From the NCBI RefSeq assembly GCF_002797935.1, contig NZ_PGER01000001.1, forward strand, positions 3,100,001 through 3,164,000: a stretch of 64,000 bases of DNA, read 5' to 3'. Positions 29,012-39,039 of this stretch are shown here, piece after piece. A model generated the notes under the pieces. The model had not been told where the DNA came from. It saw only the letters and a list, made by a program, of their open reading frames with translations, and did not search any database. The position numbers and the translations under genes are program-made. Within the stretch, counting starts at the first letter, position 1; every line of letters begins with the position of its first letter. Source of the DNA: Flavobacterium sp. 1. Lineage in GTDB: Bacteria > Bacteroidota > Bacteroidia > Flavobacteriales > Flavobacteriaceae.

Positions 29012-31291
29012 TTATTTTGTTGGCGGTAAAATAGTTGTTCCCCATGCCGAAGGTTTTGAATCCATTTCTAAAATCAATTCGCCACCCTTAACAATATCTT
29101 CGTGTAAAATCCATGCTTGGTTATAAGGCTTTCCGTTTAATAAAGCCGATTTTACATACTTTTTAGTATCACTTAAATTTTTGGCCGTAATCTTAAAACT
29201 TTTACCCTCTTCCAACTGCAGAATCGTTTCTTTAATTAAAGGCGTATTCAGTAAATAATAAGGCTGACCAGCGTTTGGATATAAACCCATCATGTGAAAA
29301 GCCAACCAAGAAGACATCGCTCCCGAATCGTCATTTCCAGGTAAACCCTCATGGGAAGTATTGAAATTCTCCTTAATGATTCCCCTGATTCTGTCGCTGC
29401 TTAAATAGGGTTTTCCAATCCAATGATACATAGTCGGTGCTAAAAAAGAAGGCTCATTGGAGACATCATACAATTTAGTATCAAAAAACGTATCCAACCT
29501 GTTTTTAAAGGCCAAATCACCACCTGATTTACGAACAACTTCGGGTAAATCATGCGGGATACTTAAAGAATATTCCCAAGAAGTTCCCTCATAAAAAAAA
29601 ACGCACCAATGACAAACGTACCAAGGAGATTCAGTAATTACCGGAGTATATTTATACGTTGGCTTTTGAATTCTGGATTCACCAAAAACAACATCATCCA
29701 GCCATTTACCAGAAGCATCTTTGGGCATTATAAAACCTTTGGCACCATTGTTTTCATAATCGGCTCTCCATAAATTCTTCCAATTATCGGCTTGTTTCAT
29801 ATATCTATCATAGATTTCCATATGATTCAATCCTTTGGCAACTGTAGCAATATTATAATCGTTGTAAGCATAATCTATCGTACGGTTTCCAGCGCGGTCA
29901 ATGCCAAAAGGCACATAGCCCAACCGCAAATATTCCAATAATCCGCCACGTCCTTCTCGCTCTTCATTGCCTCCTGGAGGAACTTCGGCATCTTTCAGCA
30001 TCGCTTTTAATGCCAGCTCATAATCGATTCCTTTTAGATTTTTCACAAAAGCATCGGCTAGCACAGTCTCGGCATTGGAACCGCCTTGGGTTCGGCCGTT
30101 ATCATTCCCGCTTCTGCCTTCCGGCAAATAACCCTCACGCTTGTATATATTCAGTAAAGCATTTACAATTTCGACCTGTCGCTTAGGATCAATTAGCGTA
30201 ATCAAAGGACTTGAAGTTCTAAAAGTATCCCAAATACAATAAAAATCATCGTAATAAGGTTCATCATTCGTCCACAAAGGATTTTCTCCTGTTCTATTTA
30301 CAGGCGCCAGCATAGTATGATACAAACCAGTGTAAAACATTTTTTTATATTCTGCGGAAGTGTCAGGCGACAGTTTAATACGGCTTAATAATTGCTCCCA
30401 TTTATTTTCCAAATCAGCTAAAACCGTATTAAAATCCCAGTGCGGAATTTCTGTTTCAATATTGTTTTTTGCTTTCAGCTCGCTCAAAAACGAGATTCCG
30501 ATTTTAACGTTCAGTTCTTGTTTTCCTTCTTTACCAAAAGAAACTAAAACAGCCGTTTTTTTCCCTGAATCAAATTGCGCCGATTGATTGACGTAAAATT
30601 TACCGTCTTTCCAAGTAACATATTTCGCAATTGGCTGATCGAAAACAGCCCAAAAGTAAACCGTATAAGCGCGGCCGTTATTCCATCCTCCATTAATTCT
30701 GCTGTATCCCCTAACTTCGGTATCCGAAACAATTTCTATTTGGGAACCAACAAATTGCTGGGCTTCTCTTGCGTAGGGTTCAGGATTTTCTCCCAAGAAA
30801 AAACCTGGGTCAATCTTTAACTCTTTGGTTGTGTTTTTAGGATACGTAATGCGATAAAAAGAAGTTTTCTCAGCTGTTGTTATTTCAGTCTTTATCTGAT
30901 TTTCTTTGAAAACCGTTTCATAATAACCCAATTTCACATTTTCTTCAGCCCTATGCGACGTTTGGTCTAATTTATCTAAAGCTCCTGAAAAAGGCATAAT
31001 CTGTATATTTCCGTATTTAGGACCACCGCCGGTTCCGCTAACATGAACCTGACTGAATCCTGTTACTTCCGTTGGCAACGGCAGCCATCCGCTATTAGGT
31101 CTTGATGTACAATCCGGACTTGGTTTTACCATACCATAAGGACAGGAAGGACCGATAAATACTCTGCCATCCCCTTCTGACCCAATCATGGGATCTACAT
31201 AATTGTGCAGCTGATTTTGGGCATTACTCTTATTAATAAAGAATAGCGATATCGCTAACATTATAACCTTAGCACACATTTTCATTTGCAT
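29012..31291 (-). CDS. Exported GH92 exo-alpha-mannosidase
   Basis: A 759-residue protein with a signal peptide (cleavage near SNAQ, residue 25). The N-terminal beta-sandwich opens with YVDPMIGSEGDGRVFIGPSCPYGMV-type sequence, followed by the (alpha/alpha)6 domain. GH92 landmarks include GRTQGGSNAETVLADAFVK, EWEYSLSIPHD-like WEYS, and HEGLPGNDDSGAMSSWL with the acidic base residues. GH92 enzymes are Ca2+-dependent inverting exo-alpha-mannosidases of differing linkage choice. The HEGLPGNDDSG form differs from the GYNGDEDQG form in the neighbouring GH92, so the two probably cut different linkages. The small gene at 28438 follows directly. Confidence 0.95.
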   Translation of the reverse strand: MQMKMCAKVIMLAISLFFINKSNAQNQLHNYVDPMIGSEGDGRVFIGPSCPYGMVKPSPDCTSRPNSGWLPLPTEVTGFSQVHVSGTGGGPKYGNIQIMPFSGALDKLDQTSHRAEENVKLGYYETVFKENQIKTEITTAEKTSFYRITYPKNTTKELKIDPGFFLGENPEPYAREAQQFVGSQIEIVSDTEVRGYSRINGGWNNGRAYTVYFWAVFDQPIAKYVTWKDGKFYVNQSAQFDSGKKTAVLVSFGKEGKQELNVKIGISFLSELKAKNNIETEIPHWDFNTVLADLENKWEQLLSRIKLSPDTSAEYKKMFYTGLYHTMLAPVNRTGENPLWTNDEPYYDDFYCIWDTFRTSSPLITLIDPKRQVEIVNALLNIYKREGYLPEGRSGNDNGRTQGGSNAETVLADAFVKNLKGIDYELALKAMLKDAEVPPGGNEEREGRGGLLEYLRLGYVPFGIDRAGNRTIDYAYNDYNIATVAKGLNHMEIYDRYMKQADNWKNLWRADYENNGAKGFIMPKDASGKWLDDVVFGESRIQKPTYKYTPVITESPWYVCHWCVFFYEGTSWEYSLSIPHDLPEVVRKSGGDLAFKNRLDTFFDTKLYDVSNEPSFLAPTMYHWIGKPYLSSDRIRGIIKENFNTSHEGLPGNDDSGAMSSWLAFHMMGLYPNAGQPYYLLNTPLIKETILQLEEGKSFKITAKNLSDTKKYVKSALLNGKPYNQAWILHEDIVKGGELILEMDSKPSAWGTTILPPTK

Positions 31292-31346
31292 ATTTTATTT
31301 CTTTGCAGTTTTTTACATCTATTAACTCCCTCGTCCAATTTTTCAT

Positions 31347-31494
31347 AAACACCATAGAAACATAGAATTTATAGTATTTGAAAAGAATTTGATCAGCTGT
31401 TTTCTTTTTACATAAAAACCTATGCAAAAAATAGTGGTATTTTCTATTCATTCTTTAATCATTAACTATAAATCTATGTGACTATATGGTTCGT
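31347..31494. repeat. Family-2 terminal-inverted-repeat element, copy 3 (decayed)
   Basis: A left end close to ACCATAGAAACATAGAATTT and a weaker inverted right end (ATCTATGTGACTATATGG) enclose about 145 bp between the two GH92 genes. The match to the other copies is imperfect, so this looks like an older copy. Confidence 0.5.
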
Positions 31495-31567
31495 TTTTTA
31501 TAAAACGAAAACTACACACTACAGGGGGAATCTATTGACAATATTTTAATTAACACATTAAAAGCAT

Positions 31568-33892
31568 TTACTGTTTTGGCTTATTTGACATTTCTAAAAT
31601 TAATTTTCCTCCATTAGTAATATCCCTGTGAGAAATACTGGATTTTTCTACTGGTCTGCCATTGTAATCTATTTTATTAATATACACGTTTTCTGCACTA
31701 TTATTACTGGCTTCAATAACAAAATTTTTGCCTGAATAATACTTGGGACTCAATTGAATGGTCACTTTATTAAATAGCGGGCTTCCTAACTGATATTGAG
31801 GATTTTCCTCCGTACCGCCATTCATTTGAAACAGACCAATTTTGAACAATACGTTAAGGCTTCCCATTAACCCCTGATCTTCATCTCCATTGTAGCCCGT
31901 GTCTGGAGCTAACCCGCTAAAGGTTTCCTTAATCACATTTCTGGTCCAATACTGCGTTAAATCAGGTCTTCCCAACAGATTAAAAACAAAGGATGTCTGT
32001 ATTGACGGCTGATTCCCAAAATTTATCGGAATACGGCTAAACTCAGGATGCAGTTCGGCATCGTGTGAAGTGCCTGAAGTAAATTTTAATTTTTGAGCAG
32101 TTTCAAATTGGCTGTTCAATTTTTCAGCCGCTTTTTCTTTTCCTCCCATTAATACCGCCAGACCATCAATATCATGCGGCACAAACCATGTTGACTGTGC
32201 GCCATTGGATTCTATAAAACCGTTTTCATATTTATAAGGATCAAAGTTTACAAGCCATTCTCCATTCACATTTTTAGGACGCATCCATCCGGCTGTTTTG
32301 TCAAAAATATTTTGGTAATTTTTAGATCGGGTCAAAAAATAGCTGTAATCCTCTTGATGATTTAATTTCTTGGCCAATTGTGCCAAAGTCCAGTCCTGAT
32401 AGGCATATTCTAACGTTTGGCTCGCACCGTCCTGATGGCTTCCAAAATTACCTTCGGGGATTGGATAAGGAACAAAGCCTTTTTCCATATAATATTTTAA
32501 TCCACCTCCGCTATCTGTATTATGTTCATATCCCGCTTTTCCCATAATGCCGTTTAACATGTGATTTTTTTTAAGTGCTGTATAAATGAATTCCAAATCA
32601 TCTTTCACTATTCCTTTTTGGATAGCAGTAACAATAAAAGGTGTTGCTGAAGCTCCCGTCATGACATAAGTATCATTTCCGCCAGAAGGACCGCGGGGGA
32701 TCATTCCTCCATCTTTGTAATACTGCATTAATGAATGTACAAATTCCTCCATGATTTCGGGATAAACAAGACCCCAAAGCGTATTGATTGTCCATTGGGC
32801 ACCCCAAAAAGCATCGGAATTGTATTGGTTAAATTTTGGTTTTCCGTCAGCATTGAGTGGCAATTGTCCAATTCTGAATTTTTCTCCCGTATTATCAGGA
32901 TAGGCTCCATTTGCATCACTAATCATTTTTCGTCCTTGCAAAGCGTGCCAAAGGTCAGTGTAAAATCGTCTTTGATCTGTTTCTGTTCCGCCTTCAACCT
33001 TAATTCTGCTCAACAGATTATTCCATTCGTTTCTGGATTCTGAAACTACTTTATCAAAATCCCAATGTGGCAATTCTTCTTGAATATTGATTGTGGCATT
33101 TTCAAGCGAGGTATAGGAAATCCCCACTTTCATGAATATTTTATTATCTGATTTACCAAAACTGACCAAATAATTGCCCGTTGCGTCATCTTTCTCTGCC
33201 GAAACAATTGGCGTTTTGAATATAATTTTAAAAAACACCTTTAACGGTTTTGGTCTTCTAAAATTAGGGCTCATCACAAATGTGCCGGAAAGTTCATAAT
33301 CATTATCTTTTACTAATGTCCCGTCTGTATTGCTACAAGGGCCCAAAACGGTATTCAGATTAAAAAGGATTGCCTTTTGCGCATTTTCAGGGAATGTATA
33401 TTTATGAAAACCAACTCTTTTGGTACTGGTCAATTCCGAAGTAATTTGGTATCGATCTAATATCAGAGAATGGTATCCAGGTGTTATTTTTTCGGTGTCA
33501 TGACTAAATTTAGAATAAAAATCTTTAAATATGCTTTTTTTGGCTTCACCAATGCTGGTTACCGGCATTACCGAAAGCCCAGACATTTGCCATTCATGAA
33601 TATGGCTAAAGCCTTTTATTGTATCACTGCTATATTTGTATCCACAGCCCCAATCACCATTAATTTCTGTATCCGGATTTAAATTCACCATACCGAACGG
33701 ACGGCTTGCGGAGGAAAAGAAAAACCACCTTGAGTTTTCCGTATCAAGCAAAGGATACACCTTATCCACCAATTGTTCTTTTAATTGATCCTTTGGAAGA
33801 GAAGCTGTTTTTTCGGTTTTACACGATACTAGAAAAATAAAAGCAAAACTTATTCCTATTTTTCCGATTTTTAAAATTTTATTTAGTCTCAT
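31568..33892 (-). CDS. GH92 alpha-mannosidase lipoprotein
   Basis: A 774-residue lipoprotein (lipobox FLVSC, Cys24). GH92 fold landmarks: SRWFFFSSASRPFGMVNL and WGCGYKY in the N-terminal domain, PRGPSGGNDTYVMTGASATPF in the toroid and LAPDTGYNGDEDQGLMGSL with the catalytic acids. The GDEDQG form and overall divergence mark a different GH92 subgroup from the enzyme at 29012. Lipid anchoring suggests a surface or periplasmic-face location. The PUL therefore handles at least two kinds of alpha-mannosidic bond. It lies downstream of the susD terminator, so it may start a separate transcript. Confidence 0.94.
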   Translation of the reverse strand: MRLNKILKIGKIGISFAFIFLVSCKTEKTASLPKDQLKEQLVDKVYPLLDTENSRWFFFSSASRPFGMVNLNPDTEINGDWGCGYKYSSDTIKGFSHIHEWQMSGLSVMPVTSIGEAKKSIFKDFYSKFSHDTEKITPGYHSLILDRYQITSELTSTKRVGFHKYTFPENAQKAILFNLNTVLGPCSNTDGTLVKDNDYELSGTFVMSPNFRRPKPLKVFFKIIFKTPIVSAEKDDATGNYLVSFGKSDNKIFMKVGISYTSLENATINIQEELPHWDFDKVVSESRNEWNNLLSRIKVEGGTETDQRRFYTDLWHALQGRKMISDANGAYPDNTGEKFRIGQLPLNADGKPKFNQYNSDAFWGAQWTINTLWGLVYPEIMEEFVHSLMQYYKDGGMIPRGPSGGNDTYVMTGASATPFIVTAIQKGIVKDDLEFIYTALKKNHMLNGIMGKAGYEHNTDSGGGLKYYMEKGFVPYPIPEGNFGSHQDGASQTLEYAYQDWTLAQLAKKLNHQEDYSYFLTRSKNYQNIFDKTAGWMRPKNVNGEWLVNFDPYKYENGFIESNGAQSTWFVPHDIDGLAVLMGGKEKAAEKLNSQFETAQKLKFTSGTSHDAELHPEFSRIPINFGNQPSIQTSFVFNLLGRPDLTQYWTRNVIKETFSGLAPDTGYNGDEDQGLMGSLNVLFKIGLFQMNGGTEENPQYQLGSPLFNKVTIQLSPKYYSGKNFVIEASNNSAENVYINKIDYNGRPVEKSSISHRDITNGGKLILEMSNKPKQ

Positions 33893-34156
33893 TTGTTTTA
33901 TCTGTATTGACAGGACTATATATTTGTTGCTGCATTGCTTTTATCTGACAATTGGTCAAATCTAAAAAAAACTGTACACAAGAATGCCTTTAGAAATATT
34001 ATTTTCCATATTATTTTCAAAAAAACCAATTAACAAAAATGATACAGAGCTTAATAAAGCTATCGTTATTCAGTCGTTATAAATTGCATTCGATTATTTT
34101 CTATAATGCATGGAAAAAATGAGATTTTCAAAATAAACCCAAAATATTTTTTTAAT

Positions 34157-34193
34157 AAAAAAGGAGAAGAAATATAATCTTCCTCTCCTTTTT
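34157..34193 (-). terminator. Terminator after susCD
   Basis: AAAAAGGAGA-type arms (about 34157-34171 and 34179-34193) form a hairpin; on the - strand the right side ends in a T6 run. It is 39 bp after the susD stop and separates susCD from the GH92 genes. I see nothing else in the 339-bp gap 33893-34231 beyond AT-rich sequence. Confidence 0.75.
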
Positions 34194-34231
34194 ATGAAAT
34201 AAAATCTATCAGCAATTTGCTTTTAAATTAA

Positions 34232-35845
34232 TTAATATCCAGGATTCTGAATTAAAGCAGGATTTAAAACCAAAGCATTAGTTGGAATAGGAAAAATACG
34301 GCGATAGGTATCAGTATTTGTTTTGAATCCCCATTTCCCTTCATATTTTCCAAATCGAATCATATCGTTTCTATGCCATGCTTCTTGAGTAAATTCTCGG
34401 CTTCTTTCTTTATAAAGATCGTCTAAAGTTACACCTGTCCAAGCTGCAGAAGTAGAACGGCTGGAACGTACCATATTTACCAATGTAAGTGCTGTTTGAC
34501 CCAAAGTTGAATTACCTCCGCGAAGAATCGCTTCAGCTTTCATCAAAAGAATATCTGAATAACGTAAAAACGGTACATCATTATTTTGGTTACGGCTTGT
34601 TGAAGTTGCATCAGGATAAAACTTGATATTTCTGTACCCCATATTCCAAGCAATTTCATCATTACCTAAATCGAACAAAGTAACACTCTGGCGAAGAACA
34701 ATATCTGGAGTCAAGTCTACCTGATAGGTATAACTCGCACCACCATCTGATCCAGTATAGAACTGGTCATACCCTTTTTTCGTTGTTGTAACCATTACCT
34801 TAGTAACTCCATCATTCATGAACTGCAAACCGGTTAACCATTGCTTGTTACGAATATCATTAACATCGTCGAAATTTGCATAAAATTCTGGCAAGGTACT
34901 TCTAGGTGCACTAGGCGTAAAAGGCAGACCAAACTTTGCTCTTTCAGAACGCGGCACATCGTAACGTGAATGATACATTTGTCCATTGAAACCTACACTG
35001 ACAGCTGCAGGATCATAAGGAATCGCAAAAATAAATTCTTTCATTTGCGGGCCATTATTTGGATAAAACATCTGAAGATAAGTACTTCTAGGCTCAACAG
35101 CATACAATCCAGAATTAATAACGGCATCACAAGCAGCAATACAATCATTGTAACGTGCCGTTCCTGTATAAACCTCGGCATTCAAATACAATTTAGCTAA
35201 CAAAGCATTTGCTGTTTGCTTATTTGGTCTGCCATAAGTTGTTATTCCAGATGCAGCACTTAAATTAGGTATGGCTTTCTTTAATTCTTTTTCGATAAAT
35301 TCAAAAACCACTTTTCTATCCGATTTAGTATGTGAACTAAAATCTCCGTAAACAGTATCCAAAGGCACATTCCCGTAGCTATCCATCATTATATAATAAG
35401 AGATGGCACGCATTGTTTTTAATTCTGAAATCATAGTCGCTTTTTCTGCTCCTTCAGGCATGGCTTGATTCAAAATTGAAATAGTCTGATTGCTTGTCCC
35501 AATAACTTTTGATGACCAATCCCAAAGACTGCCTATGATACCATTGTCTGCTGTCCAATCATGATAATGCATTGCAATATAATTTCTATTGTCAAACCAG
35601 TTACCTCCTCTGGCAGGCATAATTGCTTCATCAGTAGTCAGCGATTGTGACCACCACCATGCAAATGAAAACTCTCCACGAAAAGCAGCATAAACTGGAC
35701 CTGCTGTCTGAATATATTGTGCAGAGTTCTGAGGGAATACATCTGGTGTAAGTTGTGTCGTGATTGGTACGTCAAGATTTTCGCAAGACCATAACATACC
35801 AACCGCAAGTATTGGAAGTCCTATATATTTAAATATTTTTTTCAT
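34232..35845 (-). CDS. SusD/RagB-type surface glycan-binding lipoprotein
   Basis: A 537-residue lipoprotein with lipobox MLWSC (Cys21) followed by ENLDVPITTQLTPDVF. SusD landmarks include the TPR-like helices (ISYYIMMDSYGNVPLDTVYG), RPNKQTANALLAKLYLNAEVYTG and the C-terminal LYKERSREFTQEAWHRNDMIRFGKYEG. SusD lids close over the SusC barrel and deliver glycans for import. It begins 18 bp after susC and is followed by a terminator, so susC-susD form a two-gene transcript driven by the operator-bearing promoter at 38912. Confidence 0.96.
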   Translation of the reverse strand: MKKIFKYIGLPILAVGMLWSCENLDVPITTQLTPDVFPQNSAQYIQTAGPVYAAFRGEFSFAWWWSQSLTTDEAIMPARGGNWFDNRNYIAMHYHDWTADNGIIGSLWDWSSKVIGTSNQTISILNQAMPEGAEKATMISELKTMRAISYYIMMDSYGNVPLDTVYGDFSSHTKSDRKVVFEFIEKELKKAIPNLSAASGITTYGRPNKQTANALLAKLYLNAEVYTGTARYNDCIAACDAVINSGLYAVEPRSTYLQMFYPNNGPQMKEFIFAIPYDPAAVSVGFNGQMYHSRYDVPRSERAKFGLPFTPSAPRSTLPEFYANFDDVNDIRNKQWLTGLQFMNDGVTKVMVTTTKKGYDQFYTGSDGGASYTYQVDLTPDIVLRQSVTLFDLGNDEIAWNMGYRNIKFYPDATSTSRNQNNDVPFLRYSDILLMKAEAILRGGNSTLGQTALTLVNMVRSSRSTSAAWTGVTLDDLYKERSREFTQEAWHRNDMIRFGKYEGKWGFKTNTDTYRRIFPIPTNALVLNPALIQNPGY

Positions 35846-35863
35846 AGTGTGTTAATTTAATTT

Positions 35864-38800
35864 TTAGAATATCACGTTCAAACCGAACAAAAAGGTTCTT
35901 GTTTTTGGATAAAAGTTATTTGAATCTACACCTGGAGCAGTTCCTCCTTGTTCAACTTCTGGATCAATTCCAGTGTACTTAGTAATAACAAACACATTAT
36001 TGATTGTCTCATAGATACGTATCTTTTTTATGTATTTACCAACTTGACCAAAATCATAACCAAAAGTCATATTGTCTAATCTAATATAGCTGCCATCTTC
36101 TATAAATCTTGTTGAATATTTATAAGCATTAAGGTCATTTGGCGATTCATTTGCAGCATCTACAAGAATATTGTTTGACATTGCGGTACTAGGCCTGAAT
36201 AAATCGGCACGAGTAGCGTTGAAAATTTTATTACCAAATACTCCACGGAAGAATATGTTCAAATCAAATTTTTTGTAAGTGAAATTATTATCCCATCCCA
36301 ATAAAAATTTAGGCTGTGCACTACCTGCATAATGGTAATCAGTACCGATAGCAGGACTTGTTGTCAAACTGCCGTCTTTGGCTAAATATTGAGAAACACC
36401 AGCTGCATTTTTTCCTTCATATTGAAGTGTAAAGAATTGTCCAAGAGGTTTTCCTTCTTTAAAAATTTGCAAAGTACTACCTGTTTGTCCACCACCTTCA
36501 GGCGAAACTCTTCGTATTGAATCTCCTCCGACAAAATTTGGGTTTTTCAATTTGGTGATGATATTTTCGTTGTGTGAATAATTCAAACTCGTAGTCCAGC
36601 TAAAGTTTTTAGTTCTGATTGGAGTACTATTCAAAGTAACTTCAACACCTTTGTTTGACATATCACCTCCGTTGGCTACAATTGTACCCACTGGCACAAG
36701 TACTGAATTTACAGCATAATTAAAAATCATATCTGTTGTTTCTTTGTCATACACCTCAACAGAACCAGACACTTTTCCTTTTAATATCGCGAAATCAACA
36801 CCAATGTTTGTGGTTGCAGTTTTTTCCCAATTCAAATCTGGGTTTGCCGCTTGATTTGGTCCATAAGCACCAACTTGTTGTCCATTATAATAGAATGTAC
36901 CAAGACTTCCTGAGATAAATTGAGCCGTATAAGCATTGAATCCTGATGAGTTACCTGTTTCTCCGTAACTTGCACGAAATTTCAAGTCACTGAAAACACT
37001 TTGGTTTTGCATAAAATTTTCTTTGTCAATTCTCCAAGCACCACCTACTGAAGGAAAATAACCCCATTGATTATTTGTTCCAAATACTGATCCTCCGTCT
37101 CTTCTTATAGATCCTTGCAAAAGATATTTATCTTTGTAATTGTAATTCAAACGTGCAAATTCAGAAATCAAACGTTTTTTCTGGTAAGCTTTACTGTCAC
37201 CAAAATCTACTTTGTAACCTGATACTGCACCATAATTTCCTAAAGCAAGATTATTATAACTTACATTATCTACAGGAAAGTTTGTGTTTGTCGCTTGAAA
37301 TCCGTCACCCAAAACATCTTCTTGCCAAGAGTAACCAACAACAGCTTTAATTTTGTGTTCGCCAAAAGTCTTATCCCAATTTAAAAAGCTTTCAACAATA
37401 GCATTTGAACTCTGATATGAATTTCTTAATGCTGATCCATTTACACCAAAATTCATTAATGAGTGTACTTGTGGTGGATCTGGATTATTGTAAAAATTGG
37501 CACTGTTGTATTTTTGATAATAACTGTCATAATACTCACCATGCAATGAATTTAATTGTTGGTAAGAAAGATTTAAGTTATAAGTGAAACCGAATGGAAG
37601 CTTTACTTCTGTTGTAAAACTACCCACAAAATTATTAGTTTTCGTATCATCATCTCCATGATTAATCAAAGCAACTGGGTTAAAATAACCAGTTGCTATG
37701 AAATTTTCAAAATAAGTTCCGTCTGGATTTCTTACTGGTGAAACTGGAAGATGGCTAACAGACTGTAAAAGTGCTGTATTACGTTGAGGCACATTTTTAT
37801 AAATACTGTTAGAGTTCGTAACATTCAAACCAAATTTAACGTTATCATCAAAAGCATATTGCTCAACTGCTAAATGCGCGATTGTTCTTGAAAAGTTATT
37901 GTCTAAAAGAACTCCTTCTTTATCGATATAGCTTACACTTGCAAAATAATTACCATGCTCACCACCACCGCTCATCGAAAGGTTATGACTCATTGATTTA
38001 GCGTACTTAGGTCTAAGGATTTCTTTTTGCCAATCTGTATTCGCTCCTTTATCGTTTTCGGGAGTGAAATTCAAATTATTCTTTGTTACAAATGCTCTTA
38101 ACTGATTTGCATCCATCATGTCAAGTTGGCTTGCTACTTTCTCAAAACCAAAATAATTACTGTAATTAATTAGCGTTTTGTCTTTACTTCCTCTTTTGGT
38201 GGTTACCATAATAACCCCATTTGCAGCACGATTACCATAAATAGCAGTTGCTGCCGCATCTTTCAAGATATCGATAGTAACAATATCCTCTGGTGCAATA
38301 ATAGAAATGTCAACACCTGGAATACCATCTACAACATAAAATGGTCCTTGAGAACTATTTAACGTTGAAGCACCACGCAAAACCACTGAAGAAGCTTTGG
38401 TAGGATCACCGCTAGCCGATACATTAAGCCCCGCAACCTTACCTTGCAGCAATTGACCAACGTCACTGATTACTCCATTATTCAATTGATCCGCTTTTAC
38501 AGAAGTAACGGCAGATGTTAAATTTTTACGAGATCCTTTCCCGTATCCAACCACTACAACTTGTTCTAAGGTAGTAGTAGTTGAAGCTAATTTAATTGTA
38601 TACTTAGATTTTGCTCCATCTAATTTGAGACGCTGCTCCACAAAGCCTACAAAAGAAATTACCAATACAGCATTTTTATTTGAAACAGATATCTTAAATG
38701 TTCCATCAAAATCTGTCATAGCACTATTGGAAGTACCATTTTCAAGTACATTGGCACCTGGCAGGGGCATACCCTTCTCGTCCAAAACCACACCTGCGAT

Positions 38801-38875
38801 TTCTGTTTTTTGCGCCCAGCAATTAATTGATAAGCCTACAAAAAAGGCGAATAATAAAATTTTAAGTTTTTCCAT
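35864..38875 (-). CDS. SusC/RagA-type TonB-dependent transporter
   Basis: A 1003-residue outer-membrane transporter. Signal peptide (to about 22), an N-terminal carboxypeptidase-regulatory-like domain (IAGVVLDEKGMPLPGANV), the plug with VVVGYGKGSRKN, GPFYVVDGIPG and AAATAIYGNRAANGV, and a 22-strand barrel ending in an aromatic residue (NVIF). It imports oligosaccharides or glycolipid fragments captured by SusD, energised by TonB. It is the first gene of the pair, 36 bp downstream of a consensus -7 box with the 27-bp operator upstream. Confidence 0.97.
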   Translation of the reverse strand: MEKLKILLFAFFVGLSINCWAQKTEIAGVVLDEKGMPLPGANVLENGTSNSAMTDFDGTFKISVSNKNAVLVISFVGFVEQRLKLDGAKSKYTIKLASTTTTLEQVVVVGYGKGSRKNLTSAVTSVKADQLNNGVISDVGQLLQGKVAGLNVSASGDPTKASSVVLRGASTLNSSQGPFYVVDGIPGVDISIIAPEDIVTIDILKDAAATAIYGNRAANGVIMVTTKRGSKDKTLINYSNYFGFEKVASQLDMMDANQLRAFVTKNNLNFTPENDKGANTDWQKEILRPKYAKSMSHNLSMSGGGEHGNYFASVSYIDKEGVLLDNNFSRTIAHLAVEQYAFDDNVKFGLNVTNSNSIYKNVPQRNTALLQSVSHLPVSPVRNPDGTYFENFIATGYFNPVALINHGDDDTKTNNFVGSFTTEVKLPFGFTYNLNLSYQQLNSLHGEYYDSYYQKYNSANFYNNPDPPQVHSLMNFGVNGSALRNSYQSSNAIVESFLNWDKTFGEHKIKAVVGYSWQEDVLGDGFQATNTNFPVDNVSYNNLALGNYGAVSGYKVDFGDSKAYQKKRLISEFARLNYNYKDKYLLQGSIRRDGGSVFGTNNQWGYFPSVGGAWRIDKENFMQNQSVFSDLKFRASYGETGNSSGFNAYTAQFISGSLGTFYYNGQQVGAYGPNQAANPDLNWEKTATTNIGVDFAILKGKVSGSVEVYDKETTDMIFNYAVNSVLVPVGTIVANGGDMSNKGVEVTLNSTPIRTKNFSWTTSLNYSHNENIITKLKNPNFVGGDSIRRVSPEGGGQTGSTLQIFKEGKPLGQFFTLQYEGKNAAGVSQYLAKDGSLTTSPAIGTDYHYAGSAQPKFLLGWDNNFTYKKFDLNIFFRGVFGNKIFNATRADLFRPSTAMSNNILVDAANESPNDLNAYKYSTRFIEDGSYIRLDNMTFGYDFGQVGKYIKKIRIYETINNVFVITKYTGIDPEVEQGGTAPGVDSNNFYPKTRTFLFGLNVIF

Positions 38876-38911
38876 ATTACATTTAAATTAGTTATTTGGT
38901 TAATTGTTTAG

Positions 38912-38968
38912 CAAAATTAAGATTAATGATTTGTTAAAATAATGGACAGATTATTCACAAATATGGAT
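38912..38968 (-). promoter_or_regulatory. susC promoter with putative HTCS operator
   Basis: On the - strand a -7 box TAATTTTG (38912-38919) lies 36 bp before the susC ATG. A 27-bp site (38942-38968), on the + strand ATGGAC-N5-ATTCA-N5-ATGGAT, sits 22 bp upstream of it, where a -33 box would otherwise be. This is the spacing expected for an activator-dependent promoter. It matches the MIOX site (16733) and the 43797 site in layout and period. Confidence 0.6.
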
Positions 38969-39039
38969 ATTTTTAATGAAGTCAATGAGAATAAGGGATA
39001 CAAGCCATCTTTTTAATATATTATATACCTAAAACCTTA

